Source of the DNA: Chitinophagaceae bacterium
Lineage (GTDB): Bacteria; Bacteroidota; Bacteroidia; Chitinophagales; Chitinophagaceae
Length of the DNA: 11,480 nt
Direction of reading: 5' to 3'
NCBI GenBank assembly: GCA_003489485.1
Contig: DNMB01000081.1
Span: 1,096 to 12,575 of the forward strand
Below are positions 1 to 7,502 of the stretch, in pieces; the first letter of the stretch is position 1, and every line of letters begins with the position of its first letter. The notes under the pieces were generated by a model. It was not told the DNA's origin. It ran no database searches and saw only the letters and a program-made list of their open reading frames with translations. Made by a program: the position numbers and the translations under genes.

Positions 1-3000
1 AGTGTACTGGCCAATGGGGCAAAACTGACTCGCTCGCTTTTGTAAACCGCCTCGAATTTTATATCGGCATCATAGGGATCGCCATTCCATTCAATATAGT
101 TGGTGCTTCCTTTTCTGATCTCAAATGGTTTTTTAAAAAACGATTGAAAGGTAAAAAGGTAACTTCCTTCTTCGATGCCCAGCCTTCCTCGTAATGTGAG
201 CGGCTCTGTAGTGCCCGATCTGATCTTTAATGTTCCGCTGCCCTTGCCCTTGATCTCGTCGCCAGTGAGTTCGTCTAACACGACCTTGACCTGTACCAGC
301 GGGTTGGCCGTTAGCTCCAGGTCAAAAAGTATATTGTCTCCATTTCGACCGTAGTCTTCGGCCTCGATCTCTTTTCCGAATTTTCGTTCTACCAAAAAGT
401 CAGCGTTGCCGCTCTCACGACCTGAGCCGGGGGGCAGTGTCACATAGCTACTGTCCTTATCCGAAGCCGTCGCATTGAGCGTCATGACCATATCACTTTG
501 CGGACCGCGCAACTGCAACAGGGCCGTTCCTTTCACATCTCCAAAGAAAAGTTCATTATCGGCGCGGTTCGTACGGAGTAATTGCACTGGGCGATTTTCT
601 TGCTCACCTCTTGTGCCGGGTTTGCGCGTCGACACATCGAGGTCGTAAAACAGATTGTAAAAAGATTCGTGGTCGATACCTCCTGTCACATAGATCGGGT
701 TATTGGTAATGGTGTCGCGAAGCACCAGCCCGTTCAACTCGATCCTACTTGGGGTCAGTTCTATTTCCTTGTCTTCGATTCGGTAATAACATTGCGTGTA
801 GTTTACGCGAAGTCCTGCATTACTGAGCAGTCCTTTTCCGGTCACAGCAGGCCGATTCAGATCTCCTCCGATAGTGATATCGCCTGTAAGATATCCGGTG
901 ATATCGCTAAACAGGTCACCCAAGAATCTTTCCAACAAGGTAATTGGATAGCGCTGCGTGTTGAGTGAAATCTTGTTTTGAGATGCCAGCGAGTCGCTGG
1001 TGTACAGCAAAACATCAAAGGTCAGCCTCTCGGTTTCGTTCAGGGTAGTGCCGTTGGCAACAAGAGTGCCTTTCTTAAGGTCGTAATTGAGTTTTGTACG
1101 AATCTCTCCGATCGAGTCGTTGTCTAATCGTAGCAGTCGGGTATCGATCTGCTCGCTACTGATTCGCAGGTCGCCCACAGGATCTTCGATCAATACTTTT
1201 CCTGAAACTACTCCTTCCAGTCTGTTATCAGGAAGCACTAAAGGCGAAAAGTCATTCAAGTTGATATTGGTGAGCTCTACACTGATCCTGTCTTTTTTGT
1301 CAGTCTCCCTTGGTAAGGTGCGCACGCGTAATTGTTGCTCTCCCTCTGCGAGTAAGAGGTTGCCGCTTACGGGAAGATTTTTTCTGAGCACCAGCTCTCC
1401 CTCTTCACCTAGTGTCCATAGTTTTCCGTTGACCGTAAAGTCTGAAGGGTCCCAGTGTAAGACAAAGCCATCGCTAAAAGTAGTGACCAGCGCATTGAGA
1501 TTGAGTTTTTCTACACCGCTTCCTTTTCCAGAGCGCAGCTTTATGGTAGATGAATCGTTTTTTGCTACAAACTGCAGGGAGACGGGTGGCAGGCTGATCG
1601 TATCGTTAAGCATGAACTGAGAAACACTCCCTTCTATTTGCAAGGTCTCGTTTGCCGATGCGCTGTTGATCTCGATACGTTCGGCACGGTATTGTTGATA
1701 GCGCAATTCAGGAATGTTCGCCTTGAGTGCGAACTGCCGTTGATCGGGGATCCATAAGGCCTCTACTGAACTATAATTTAGACCGGACCAGCCAGGCGCC
1801 ACAGAAGAAAGAAATGGCCCGGCCAGCGAAGTTTGTAGCGAAAGGGCTATTCGTGTGTCATTCGAAAGAGGGGCGCTCGGCTTGAATTGAGAAGGGTAAT
1901 ACTGCGATAAGAAATTACTTGCGATCCGATCAACCTCATTAAAGTGAAATTGCCCACTCAGCGTCGCATTGAATTCGTTTGAATTGATCTTTATGTCTTT
2001 TTTTGTTTGCGTAAGCAGCGCCATTACCACCAGCGAATCGAGCGGAAGTAGTTCTTCCTCTACGGTTATGGCTGCATTGCGAAATGCCAGGGTTCCTTCT
2101 AGCTCCTCCCTGTTTTTGTATCGTATGGCCGATTCGATCTTGCCGGAGAGCACAATGTTTTTTTCGGTGAGTCGAAGATCTTTTAAGGCAGCCTTTTCGA
2201 TCACTCCCGAGAAGGCAAAGCTATATTGAGGCTGGCCCGCATGTAGTGTGGCTTCGATGGGGCCGGTTTGCAGATGCTCGTCTTGAATACGAGTTCTAAA
2301 ACTAAAAATTTGATCTTGTAATGATCCCTGCAGCTGAATATCCTTGTAGGTATAATCGTTGTATTGAATAGACCCGATGGCTCCTTCATAGGTAATTTCA
2401 GCGTCTTGTAGCTTCAGGCCTTTTCCCTGAATGCCCCCCTTAAAATTTATCTTACCCAGTTGCGGCTGTCCGCTGAGTGCCCCCAGATCGAATGAACTGA
2501 GCTCGAGAGCGCCTTGATATGCTACGGGTTGGTTTGCTTGCAGCTGAATTTTCAGCCTTGTTCCAATAGATCCCAGCCCGGTTTGCCAGTTCCCCTTTGC
2601 GGTAAAATCGCGTTGCTGCCCGGTGAGCGATCCTTGAAAACGGATATAGCGAAGCTGAGAAAGTGTCTGGTTGCTTTGTTTTGCAAGGGCCGGAATAAAA
2701 AAAATAAGGTCCTCGTAAGAGCTGTTCAATCGTTTAGCCTGCAGATCGATCCATAGATTTTTTGGAGAGGATAGATTTTTTACGAAAAGATCTCCCTGAA
2801 AAAAACTCTCACTCCCCGCTTTTAAAATAATGTCATTGACGGCAAGAGAGGCCAGATTGCCACTTATACGGGCCTGCAGCTGAACATCTTTATTAAAATT
2901 GGCTGCTTGTGGTAAGAAAAAGGCAATGTCTTTGCTGCTGATGCGAGAAGATGTTATTTGCGCTTCTAGCATCGGCTCTGGCAACTGCGATCTGGCTTGT

Positions 3001-3989
3001 TGTGATGTTGGGAATCGCAGTGTCACTTTTTGCTCAACCACACTATTGTTGGTTTGTAAAAAGAAACTGTCGAGCGATAATGAGCCGGCCATCCAACGCA
3101 AGTTGGTCTTCAGTTTTTTTATGGTCAATCCGCTTCGCTCCCTAGCGCTCAGCGAGAGGGTGCTGCTAATCGTATCACCGCGAAGGGCCGTGTTGTTGAG
3201 TAACAAATTCAGTTGCCTTATATCCGGTTGAGACGCATCGAAAACGCCCGGTAAAAGGGGGCGACCTTCTTTGCTCATTGTGAAACTCCCGTTTCGTATC
3301 TCCACGGTGCCCAATTGCAGATTGGGCAGATCGGTGGCAGCGAAAGAGGCTTCGGTCTCAACATCGATCTGTTGCGGCTTATTACCGGCAAAGCGGCGCA
3401 AGGTCAGCTGTGGATCGTCCACGACCAATGAACGAATTCGAATATTTTTAAGTGCCGTTGAAAGTTCATCGGCCTCCAGTGAAAGGTATTTTACCCTGGC
3501 TTGCAACGACTGACCTTCCCAGCGGTCAATTTGCTCAAAGCGAATGGATCGAATTGAGAGGTGGTGTAAGTGAACTGGAGTTGCAGCACTTTGATTGTTG
3601 GTCGTACCCGAATTGCTTCCACCAAAATAATCCACTAAAAATTGGTGTCTCCAAACGCTGTCTGTTCTGTGCATTCTTACCAGCGCACCTTCTAGCTGTA
3701 CATGGGTTAGGTCTATGCTATCTTTTGTAAAGAACCAGTCGGTGATGCGTAATTGAAGTTTATTGGCATACGCAAGGGTATCATTTTGTCGGTCCAAGAC
3801 CAACAGTCCGTTCAACGAGAGACGATCTAGTAACGAGAAAGAGACCCTGTCTACCTCTATCGTTGTGCCAAGCTCTGCAGAGAAGGCCTTGGCTACTCTT
3901 TTGCCCAGCCAGCTTTGTACGGCAGGTGTTTTGAGTAGTAGATACAACGTGCACAGCAATAGCAAGACGGACACCAAGACCCATTTCAA
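1..3989 (-). CDS. tamB: TamB-family translocation/assembly module protein, partial (C-terminus beyond left edge)
   Basis: One uninterrupted frame reads through the whole region: 1329 codons visible, running off the left edge. TamB proteins are inner-membrane-anchored, beta-rich periplasmic proteins that work with an Omp85 partner in outer-membrane biogenesis or lipid transport. Visible here: a short basic N-terminus, one hydrophobic helix (residues about 3-19, rich in Leu/Val), the sequence KTPAVQSWLGKR just after it as in AsmA/TamB N-termini, then over 1200 residues of repeating short beta-strand-like segments with no cysteine-rich or catalytic pattern. The last about 60 visible residues (positions 1-180) resemble the TamB C-terminal domain (DUF490): GSYLFTFQS, then IEWNGDPYDADIKFEAVY. 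There is no in-frame ATG near the N-terminus: the frame opens after a TAA at 4034-4032 and the candidates are TTG at 3989 or CTG at 4010. I chose TTG because GGGGA lies 5 bases upstream. Family call is firm; the start is uncertain. Confidence 0.88.
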   Translation of the reverse strand, partial: MKWVLVSVLLLLCTLYLLLKTPAVQSWLGKRVAKAFSAELGTTIEVDRVSFSLLDRLSLNGLLVLDRQNDTLAYANKLQLRITDWFFTKDSIDLTHVQLEGALVRMHRTDSVWRHQFLVDYFGGSNSGTTNNQSAATPVHLHHLSIRSIRFEQIDRWEGQSLQARVKYLSLEADELSTALKNIRIRSLVVDDPQLTLRRFAGNKPQQIDVETEASFAATDLPNLQLGTVEIRNGSFTMSKEGRPLLPGVFDASQPDIRQLNLLLNNTALRGDTISSTLSLSARERSGLTIKKLKTNLRWMAGSLSLDSFFLQTNNSVVEQKVTLRFPTSQQARSQLPEPMLEAQITSSRISSKDIAFFLPQAANFNKDVQLQARISGNLASLAVNDIILKAGSESFFQGDLFVKNLSSPKNLWIDLQAKRLNSSYEDLIFFIPALAKQSNQTLSQLRYIRFQGSLTGQQRDFTAKGNWQTGLGSIGTRLKIQLQANQPVAYQGALELSSFDLGALSGQPQLGKINFKGGIQGKGLKLQDAEITYEGAIGSIQYNDYTYKDIQLQGSLQDQIFSFRTRIQDEHLQTGPIEATLHAGQPQYSFAFSGVIEKAALKDLRLTEKNIVLSGKIESAIRYKNREELEGTLAFRNAAITVEEELLPLDSLVVMALLTQTKKDIKINSNEFNATLSGQFHFNEVDRIASNFLSQYYPSQFKPSAPLSNDTRIALSLQTSLAGPFLSSVAPGWSGLNYSSVEALWIPDQRQFALKANIPELRYQQYRAERIEINSASANETLQIEGSVSQFMLNDTISLPPVSLQFVAKNDSSTIKLRSGKGSGVEKLNLNALVTTFSDGFVLHWDPSDFTVNGKLWTLGEEGELVLRKNLPVSGNLLLAEGEQQLRVRTLPRETDKKDRISVELTNINLNDFSPLVLPDNRLEGVVSGKVLIEDPVGDLRISSEQIDTRLLRLDNDSIGEIRTKLNYDLKKGTLVANGTTLNETERLTFDVLLYTSDSLASQNKISLNTQRYPITLLERFLGDLFSDITGYLTGDITIGGDLNRPAVTGKGLLSNAGLRVNYTQCYYRIEDKEIELTPSRIELNGLVLRDTITNNPIYVTGGIDHESFYNLFYDLDVSTRKPGTRGEQENRPVQLLRTNRADNELFFGDVKGTALLQLRGPQSDMVMTLNATASDKDSSYVTLPPGSGRESGNADFLVERKFGKEIEAEDYGRNGDNILFDLELTANPLVQVKVVLDELTGDEIKGKGSGTLKIRSGTTEPLTLRGRLGIEEGSYLFTFQSFFKKPFEIRKGSTNYIEWNGDPYDADIKFEAVYKSERVSFAPLAST

Positions 3990-4081
3990 TATTTTCCCCA
4001 GTGTTTTCAGAAAATTACGTTGTTTGTAAAATTAATGAAACTGCCCCAGTAAGATTGGTTAAATTGCCTAAAATCGATTCT
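3990..4081. other. Divergent intergenic spacer between tamB and the asparaginase gene
   Basis: This 92-base AT-rich stretch must hold the starts of both divergent transcripts. Towards tamB there is only an imperfect Bacteroidota-type pair: TTTC (4040-4037), a 19-base spacer and TAATTTTC (4017-4010); this would start RNA near 4003, just upstream of the TTG start. Towards the asparaginase gene I see only TAAATTGC (4060-4067), with no TTG at the right distance. I find no operator-like inverted repeat. Both promoter guesses are weak. Confidence 0.4.
3995..3999 (-). promoter_or_regulatory. Possible ribosome binding site for the TTG start of tamB
   Basis: On the minus strand GGGGA occupies 3999-3995, with 5 bases (AAATA) before the TTG at 3989-3987. 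It is the only purine-rich element well placed for a start in this frame and it decides between TTG (3989) and CTG (4010). Bacteroidota often lack Shine-Dalgarno sequences, so its presence is suggestive only. Confidence 0.35.
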
Positions 4082-5143
4082 ATGAAACGCTTGCTTTTTC
4101 TTATCGCTTTTTTATGGAGCGTATCACTACTCGCTCAGCAAACGGTGACTGCAGTGCAGCCCCCATCTGGCAAATATGTTTTGGTTATACACGGAGGGGC
4201 TGGTACCATCAGTAAGGGTCAGGTAACGCCCGCCTTGGAGAAGCGCTATCACGAAGCACTGAACAAGGCCTTGCTGACGGGCTCTGCCATTCTCGAAAAA
4301 GGAGGAAAGGCGCTCGATGCCGTAGAGGCGACCGTTCGCGTTTTGGAAGATGATCCTTTGTTCAACGCAGGTAAGGGTGCTGTATTTACGGCCGAGGGCA
4401 TCAATGAGCTGGATGCCGCCATCATGGATGGAGCTACGCTCGCAGCAGGTTCGGTGGCCGGTGTCAGGACCATCCGAAATCCTATTACTGCCGCACGTGC
4501 AGTGATGGAGAGATCAGAGCATGTGCTACTCGCCGGGCGGGGCGCTGAGGCCTTTGCTGCTCAGCAGGGGTTGGAGATCGTTGATCCCGCTTACTTCTAC
4601 ACGCCAGAGAGATGGGAGTCGTTGCAGCGTGCCAAAAAAAGAGATTCCCTGGCCCATCTCGCTGCACCGAATCATACCGCCTCTTTAGTTAGTGAGCAGC
4701 AGCGCAAAGACCGATATGGCACAGTAGGAGCGGTTGCTCTCGATCAACACGGACATTTGGCAGCGGCCACCAGTACAGGCGGAATGACCAATAAGAAATG
4801 GGGAAGGGTAGGCGATGCTCCCATCATTGGTAGCGGAACGTATGCGAACGATAAAACCGTTGCGATCAGCTGTACGGGATGGGGCGAATATTATCTGCGA
4901 CTGGTCATGGCCAAATCTATCAGCGATCGTATGGAGTTTGGTCAGCAAAGTTTGCAGTATGCTGCCGATGAGATGATCATGAAGCAGTTGCCGGCATTGG
5001 GGGGCGACGGAGGATTGATCGCTGTAGACAAACAGGGCAATATGGCCTTACCCTTTTGCACGGAAGGAATGTACAGGGGCTATATCAGACGAGAGTCTTC
5101 CACCGGTCCGGTTCAAAAAGCGACAGCGATCTTCAAAGAATGA
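4082..5143 (+). CDS. Exported isoaspartyl peptidase / plant-type L-asparaginase (Ntn hydrolase)
   Basis: 353 residues. Enzymes of this family cleave isoaspartyl dipeptides and hydrolyse L-asparagine after autocleavage into two subunits, the new N-terminal Thr being the nucleophile. The start at 4082 gives a clean signal peptide (MKRLLFLIAFLWSVSLLAQQ); an upstream GTG at 4001 would bury it and overlap tamB. Visible motifs: VIHGGAG at about 35-41, PLFNAGKGAVF at about 92-102, the cleavage site RYG|TVGAVALD with Thr214, STGGMTN, then GRVGD with Arg242 and Asp245, and SCTGWGE with Thr265. By alignment from memory these match Thr179, Arg207, Asp210 and Thr230 of E. coli IaaA. The second Thr of the usual TGTGE loop is Trp267 here. 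LPALGGDGG and TEGMYRGY near the end are family-typical. The signal peptide implies a periplasmic enzyme, perhaps handling damaged or dietary peptides. It stands alone on its strand and converges on the next gene. Confidence 0.92.
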   Translation: MKRLLFLIAFLWSVSLLAQQTVTAVQPPSGKYVLVIHGGAGTISKGQVTPALEKRYHEALNKALLTGSAILEKGGKALDAVEATVRVLEDDPLFNAGKGAVFTAEGINELDAAIMDGATLAAGSVAGVRTIRNPITAARAVMERSEHVLLAGRGAEAFAAQQGLEIVDPAYFYTPERWESLQRAKKRDSLAHLAAPNHTASLVSEQQRKDRYGTVGAVALDQHGHLAAATSTGGMTNKKWGRVGDAPIIGSGTYANDKTVAISCTGWGEYYLRLVMAKSISDRMEFGQQSLQYAADEMIMKQLPALGGDGGLIAVDKQGNMALPFCTEGMYRGYIRRESSTGPVQKATAIFKE

Positions 5144-5147
5144 TCCG

Positions 5148-6701
5148 TTAGAATTTATGGCCGAAGGTCAGCACGACACGAGTGCCTTGGCTTTGTATAG
5201 CAGCCCCCTCTACGGGTTGCTGGGTCAGTCGGTAGGCATAGTGGGTGTCGGTGCCTGCTGTGTGTACGTAGGTCAGGTCAATAAAGTTTCCTTTGTTGCG
5301 ATAGCCAAGGCCACCACTTAATTGCAAGCGGCTTGCTGCAGGGGAATGGTTTTTTTGATAGGGATTTCCTAGCAACGCAACGCCCACTCGGGTCATCAGT
5401 GTCGTAAACTTGAGCTCGCCTCCCACGCGAAGATTCAGCGCGCCTCGGTAAGCATTATCGATCGCAGTATTCAATTCGCTGAAGTAATTGCGTGTTGACT
5501 GGCTATTGTCCATCTCAGGATCTACTTTGAAAGAAGAAGCTTTATAGTTTACGTATTCGAGGTCAGCCGTTAAAAATCCTTTTTGCCGCGTAACATCCTC
5601 CGTTTCGTTTATGACATACGATCCGCTGACCAAAAAGCGATAGGGGGTAAAATGAAAGTAAGTGAACTGTGCATCTTCTCCATTGGTAAAGATAGAGGAG
5701 GATTGCGTTTGCAGGCTCTTGTAATTCTCGGTGTCGGTAGTTACGGTGGCCGAGTAGATATCAGTAAGTCGAAGCCAGGTGGGAGTATGAATGGCCAGAC
5801 CAAAGCGCCAAAAAGGAGCCGGTCGGTAAATGACCCCTACTTTCAGGTTCAATCCATTTCCGTTCGTCTCCAATCGCTGCTCGATCGAGGCAAAATCGAA
5901 GTTGTTCATATCCAAGGTGGCATCGGCTTCGGTAAACGTGGTGGTCCGATTAAAGAAGACAAAGGGGATGCCAAGCGTAAAGCCGAAATAGAGTTTATCA
6001 TTGACCGATCCGCCATATCCAAGTGCCAGTTCATTGACGGCACCGCGACTTCTCTCGCAGTATTCTTGAAGCAGTCCTGTCGATACGGGTGCCCTTGATT
6101 TATACCGAAAGTTACCGGAGCTGCCTCCACCAATGGTATCGATCCAGAATGTGTTAAAAGCCAGGCTGCTGCCAAACGGAAAATTTTGCGCTACTTGATT
6201 GGCATCTCCTATTCCCGATATCTCTTCTAAAAAGCGTTGCGAATAAGAGTTGCGCGTATTGAGTCCTCTGTAAAGAAGGTTGCTGTTAAATTGAGCCGTC
6301 TGGTTGAGTGCAATGCCAAAGGCTCCTGTTCTTTTTTGCTGCGATCTCTTTCCCATTCCATGTTCATAGAACTGTGTGCCTGTTACGACACCGGTCGTGC
6401 CCAAACCGATGGTTCCTCGTTGGTCGGTTTCGCTTTTTCCAAGATAGCTGCTTGTATTTCGGGTGCGCAGATACGCAGGAGAAAGTACCAGGTCTCCTGT
6501 TTTGTAAAACCCCAGTCCGGCCGGATTTACATAGAGGGCCGACAGATCGCCTCCAAGCGAGGCCATGGCACCGCCAATGGCTTGTTGACGAGCTGTACCA
6601 TTGGGTTGGGTCCAGGCAAAACGTAGCGCGTCGGCTGGTTCTTGCGAGTTCACCGCAAAAGAGAGTAACGTACAACAGAGCAACACCGTGTAATTCTTCA
6701 T
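5148..6701 (-). CDS. FadL/OmpP1/TodX-like outer-membrane transport barrel protein
   Basis: 517 residues starting with a signal peptide (MKNYTVLLCCTLLSFAVNSQ). FadL-family proteins are 14-stranded barrels with an N-terminal hatch that carry hydrophobic substrates across the outer membrane. Visible support: the hatch-like segment IGGAMASLGGDLSALYVNPA at about 42-61, with the NPAG motif at 59-62, then alternating aromatic/polar strands through to the end, such as YFGFTLGIPFVFF, and a last strand VVLTFGHKF ending in Phe, the usual barrel-insertion signal. It is somewhat longer than E. coli FadL (about 446 residues). Its substrate cannot be read from sequence; fatty acids or aromatic hydrocarbons are the known ligands of relatives. 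The lipoprotein gene ends 40 bases upstream on the same strand, so the two are probably co-transcribed. The gene ends 4 bases from the convergent asparaginase gene. PorV-type barrels share the NPA hatch and are the main alternative. Confidence 0.85.
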   Translation of the reverse strand: MKNYTVLLCCTLLSFAVNSQEPADALRFAWTQPNGTARQQAIGGAMASLGGDLSALYVNPAGLGFYKTGDLVLSPAYLRTRNTSSYLGKSETDQRGTIGLGTTGVVTGTQFYEHGMGKRSQQKRTGAFGIALNQTAQFNSNLLYRGLNTRNSYSQRFLEEISGIGDANQVAQNFPFGSSLAFNTFWIDTIGGGSSGNFRYKSRAPVSTGLLQEYCERSRGAVNELALGYGGSVNDKLYFGFTLGIPFVFFNRTTTFTEADATLDMNNFDFASIEQRLETNGNGLNLKVGVIYRPAPFWRFGLAIHTPTWLRLTDIYSATVTTDTENYKSLQTQSSSIFTNGEDAQFTYFHFTPYRFLVSGSYVINETEDVTRQKGFLTADLEYVNYKASSFKVDPEMDNSQSTRNYFSELNTAIDNAYRGALNLRVGGELKFTTLMTRVGVALLGNPYQKNHSPAASRLQLSGGLGYRNKGNFIDLTYVHTAGTDTHYAYRLTQQPVEGAAIQSQGTRVVLTFGHKF

Positions 6702-6741
6702 GTAGGCGATTGAAGGTTGTTCAGCAACTGCTGAGTGTAGA

Positions 6742-7392
6742 TCAGAATCTTCTTACCGGTGCACTGCTGCCCGAAGAGGAGTTAGATGAATTATTGCTGC
6801 TGGGAGAAGATACCGGTGAACCTCCGGAGGAGCCACCTTGCGAGCCCGCACCAAATGCCTCTCGTAATGCACTGCCCCTGCTGCCCGACGAAGAACCATT
6901 TTGTGTGCCAAAGGGGATGTAATTACTCCGATATGTAGTATTCTGTTGAATTTGTTTCAGGTTAACAGGACCTTGTTGATAGCTGCCCAGGTTGTAGGTG
7001 CGGGGTCTGGTGTAGATGTTTTTGACCGGCACCTGTGCGGTGGCTACCGGGAAAAAGTAGGGATTGTAAAAATAATTCCACGAGACAAAGGGATTTAGTG
7101 TGGGGGCAAAAAATTGATTGTACCCCAGTGACCAGCGCTCGAAAGTATACCAGTCATCGAGGTCATTCCATCGGTTGCGGTCCCGAATACGCATGCGTAA
7201 GAAACGATCCTCCTCGTCGTCTTGGTTATGGCGAACGCGGCGGGTCTCTTCTCGCTGCACCCGCACATACTCGTCTTCGGGCCGAGGGGGAGAATAGTAT
7301 ACGTCATCCGGTGTCTGACCGGTTCTGTATGAGGTGCTGCAGCCAGCCAGCAGCAGCATCAAAAGCACTGACAGGAGCGAGGTTGTTTTCAT
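6742..7392 (-). CDS. Lipoprotein of unknown function with DDVYYSP motif and Ser/Gly-rich tail
   Basis: 216 residues, family not recognised with certainty. The start at 7392 gives a compact lipoprotein signal peptide with the lipobox LLAGC at 14-18 (lipidated Cys18); an ATG at 7425 would add 11 residues and is possible. After Cys comes STSYR, without the acidic surface-export signal described for Bacteroidota lipoproteins, so I infer a periplasm-facing location. Then: a DDVYYSP motif (29-35), which I recall from other small Bacteroidota lipoproteins; a highly charged stretch (about 42-80) rich in Arg, Asp and Glu, perhaps helical; an aromatic patch full of Trp, Tyr, Phe and Asn-Pro (about 81-114); and a low-complexity Ser/Gly/Asn tail (about 166-211) ending PVRRF. 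No catalytic motif is seen. It precedes the FadL-like gene by 40 bases on the same strand, so an accessory role for that barrel is plausible. It is divergent from proS. Confidence 0.8.
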   Translation of the reverse strand: MKTTSLLSVLLMLLLAGCSTSYRTGQTPDDVYYSPPRPEDEYVRVQREETRRVRHNQDDEEDRFLRMRIRDRNRWNDLDDWYTFERWSLGYNQFFAPTLNPFVSWNYFYNPYFFPVATAQVPVKNIYTRPRTYNLGSYQQGPVNLKQIQQNTTYRSNYIPFGTQNGSSSGSRGSALREAFGAGSQGGSSGGSPVSSPSSNNSSNSSSGSSAPVRRF

Positions 7393-7412
7393 AGCCGAAG
7401 TGGTTAATTTTG
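7383..7412 (+). promoter_or_regulatory. Predicted Bacteroidota sigma-70-type promoter for proS-truB
   Basis: TTG at 7383-7385, a 19-base spacer, and TAATTTTG at 7405-7412 match the Bacteroidota consensus (TTG near -33 and TAnnTTTG near -7) exactly. Transcription would begin around 7416-7420, leaving a leader of about 85 bases before proS. The element overlaps the first codons of the divergent lipoprotein gene (ATG at 7392), so expression of the two sides may be linked. Confidence 0.65.
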
Positions 7413-7453
7413 TATTCCTCATCAAAGTTCGGCATCTTGCGGAGATATTGCTT

Positions 7454-7484
7454 GCCGGGCTGTTAAAAAAAAGGTAAACCCGGC
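7454..7484 (+). other. GC-stem inverted repeat in the proS leader
   Basis: GCCGGG (7454-7459) and CCCGGC (7479-7484) form a perfect 6-base-pair stem around a 19-base A-rich loop containing eight consecutive A. It lies between the predicted start of transcription and the proS ATG, 18 bases upstream of that ATG. It could influence translation of proS or act on the minus strand, where the loop reads as a T run inside the stem rather than after it, so it is not a normal terminator. The role is unknown. Confidence 0.35.
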
Positions 7485-7502
7485 TGGCGCCATCATCATT
7501 TT

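Noticed and set aside
582..3730. Several plus-strand open frames of 80-180 codons opposite tamB
   Set aside because: They are antisense shadows of the long tamB frame: no signal peptides or recognisable domains, and Ser/Leu-rich composition expected from the opposite strand of a coding region.
5102..5112. Inverted repeat ACCGG-T-CCGGT close to the asparaginase/FadL-like junction
   Set aside because: A one-base loop cannot fold as a hairpin, no T run follows, and it is inside the asparaginase coding sequence.
6702..6741. CAGCAACTGCTG near-palindrome between the lipoprotein and FadL-like genes as a terminator or operator
   Set aside because: Five-base arms with a two-base centre do not form a stable hairpin, no T run follows, and a single copy does not support an operator.
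7436..7465. Possible leader peptide in the proS leader: TTG, seven codons with one Pro, then TAA
   Set aside because: Only one proline codon, a TTG start without Shine-Dalgarno sequence, and no alternative hairpins typical of attenuation.
7469..7476. TACCTTTT on the minus strand as promoter -7 box for the lipoprotein gene
   Set aside because: No TTG lies 18-20 bases upstream and the match arises from the poly-A/T run.
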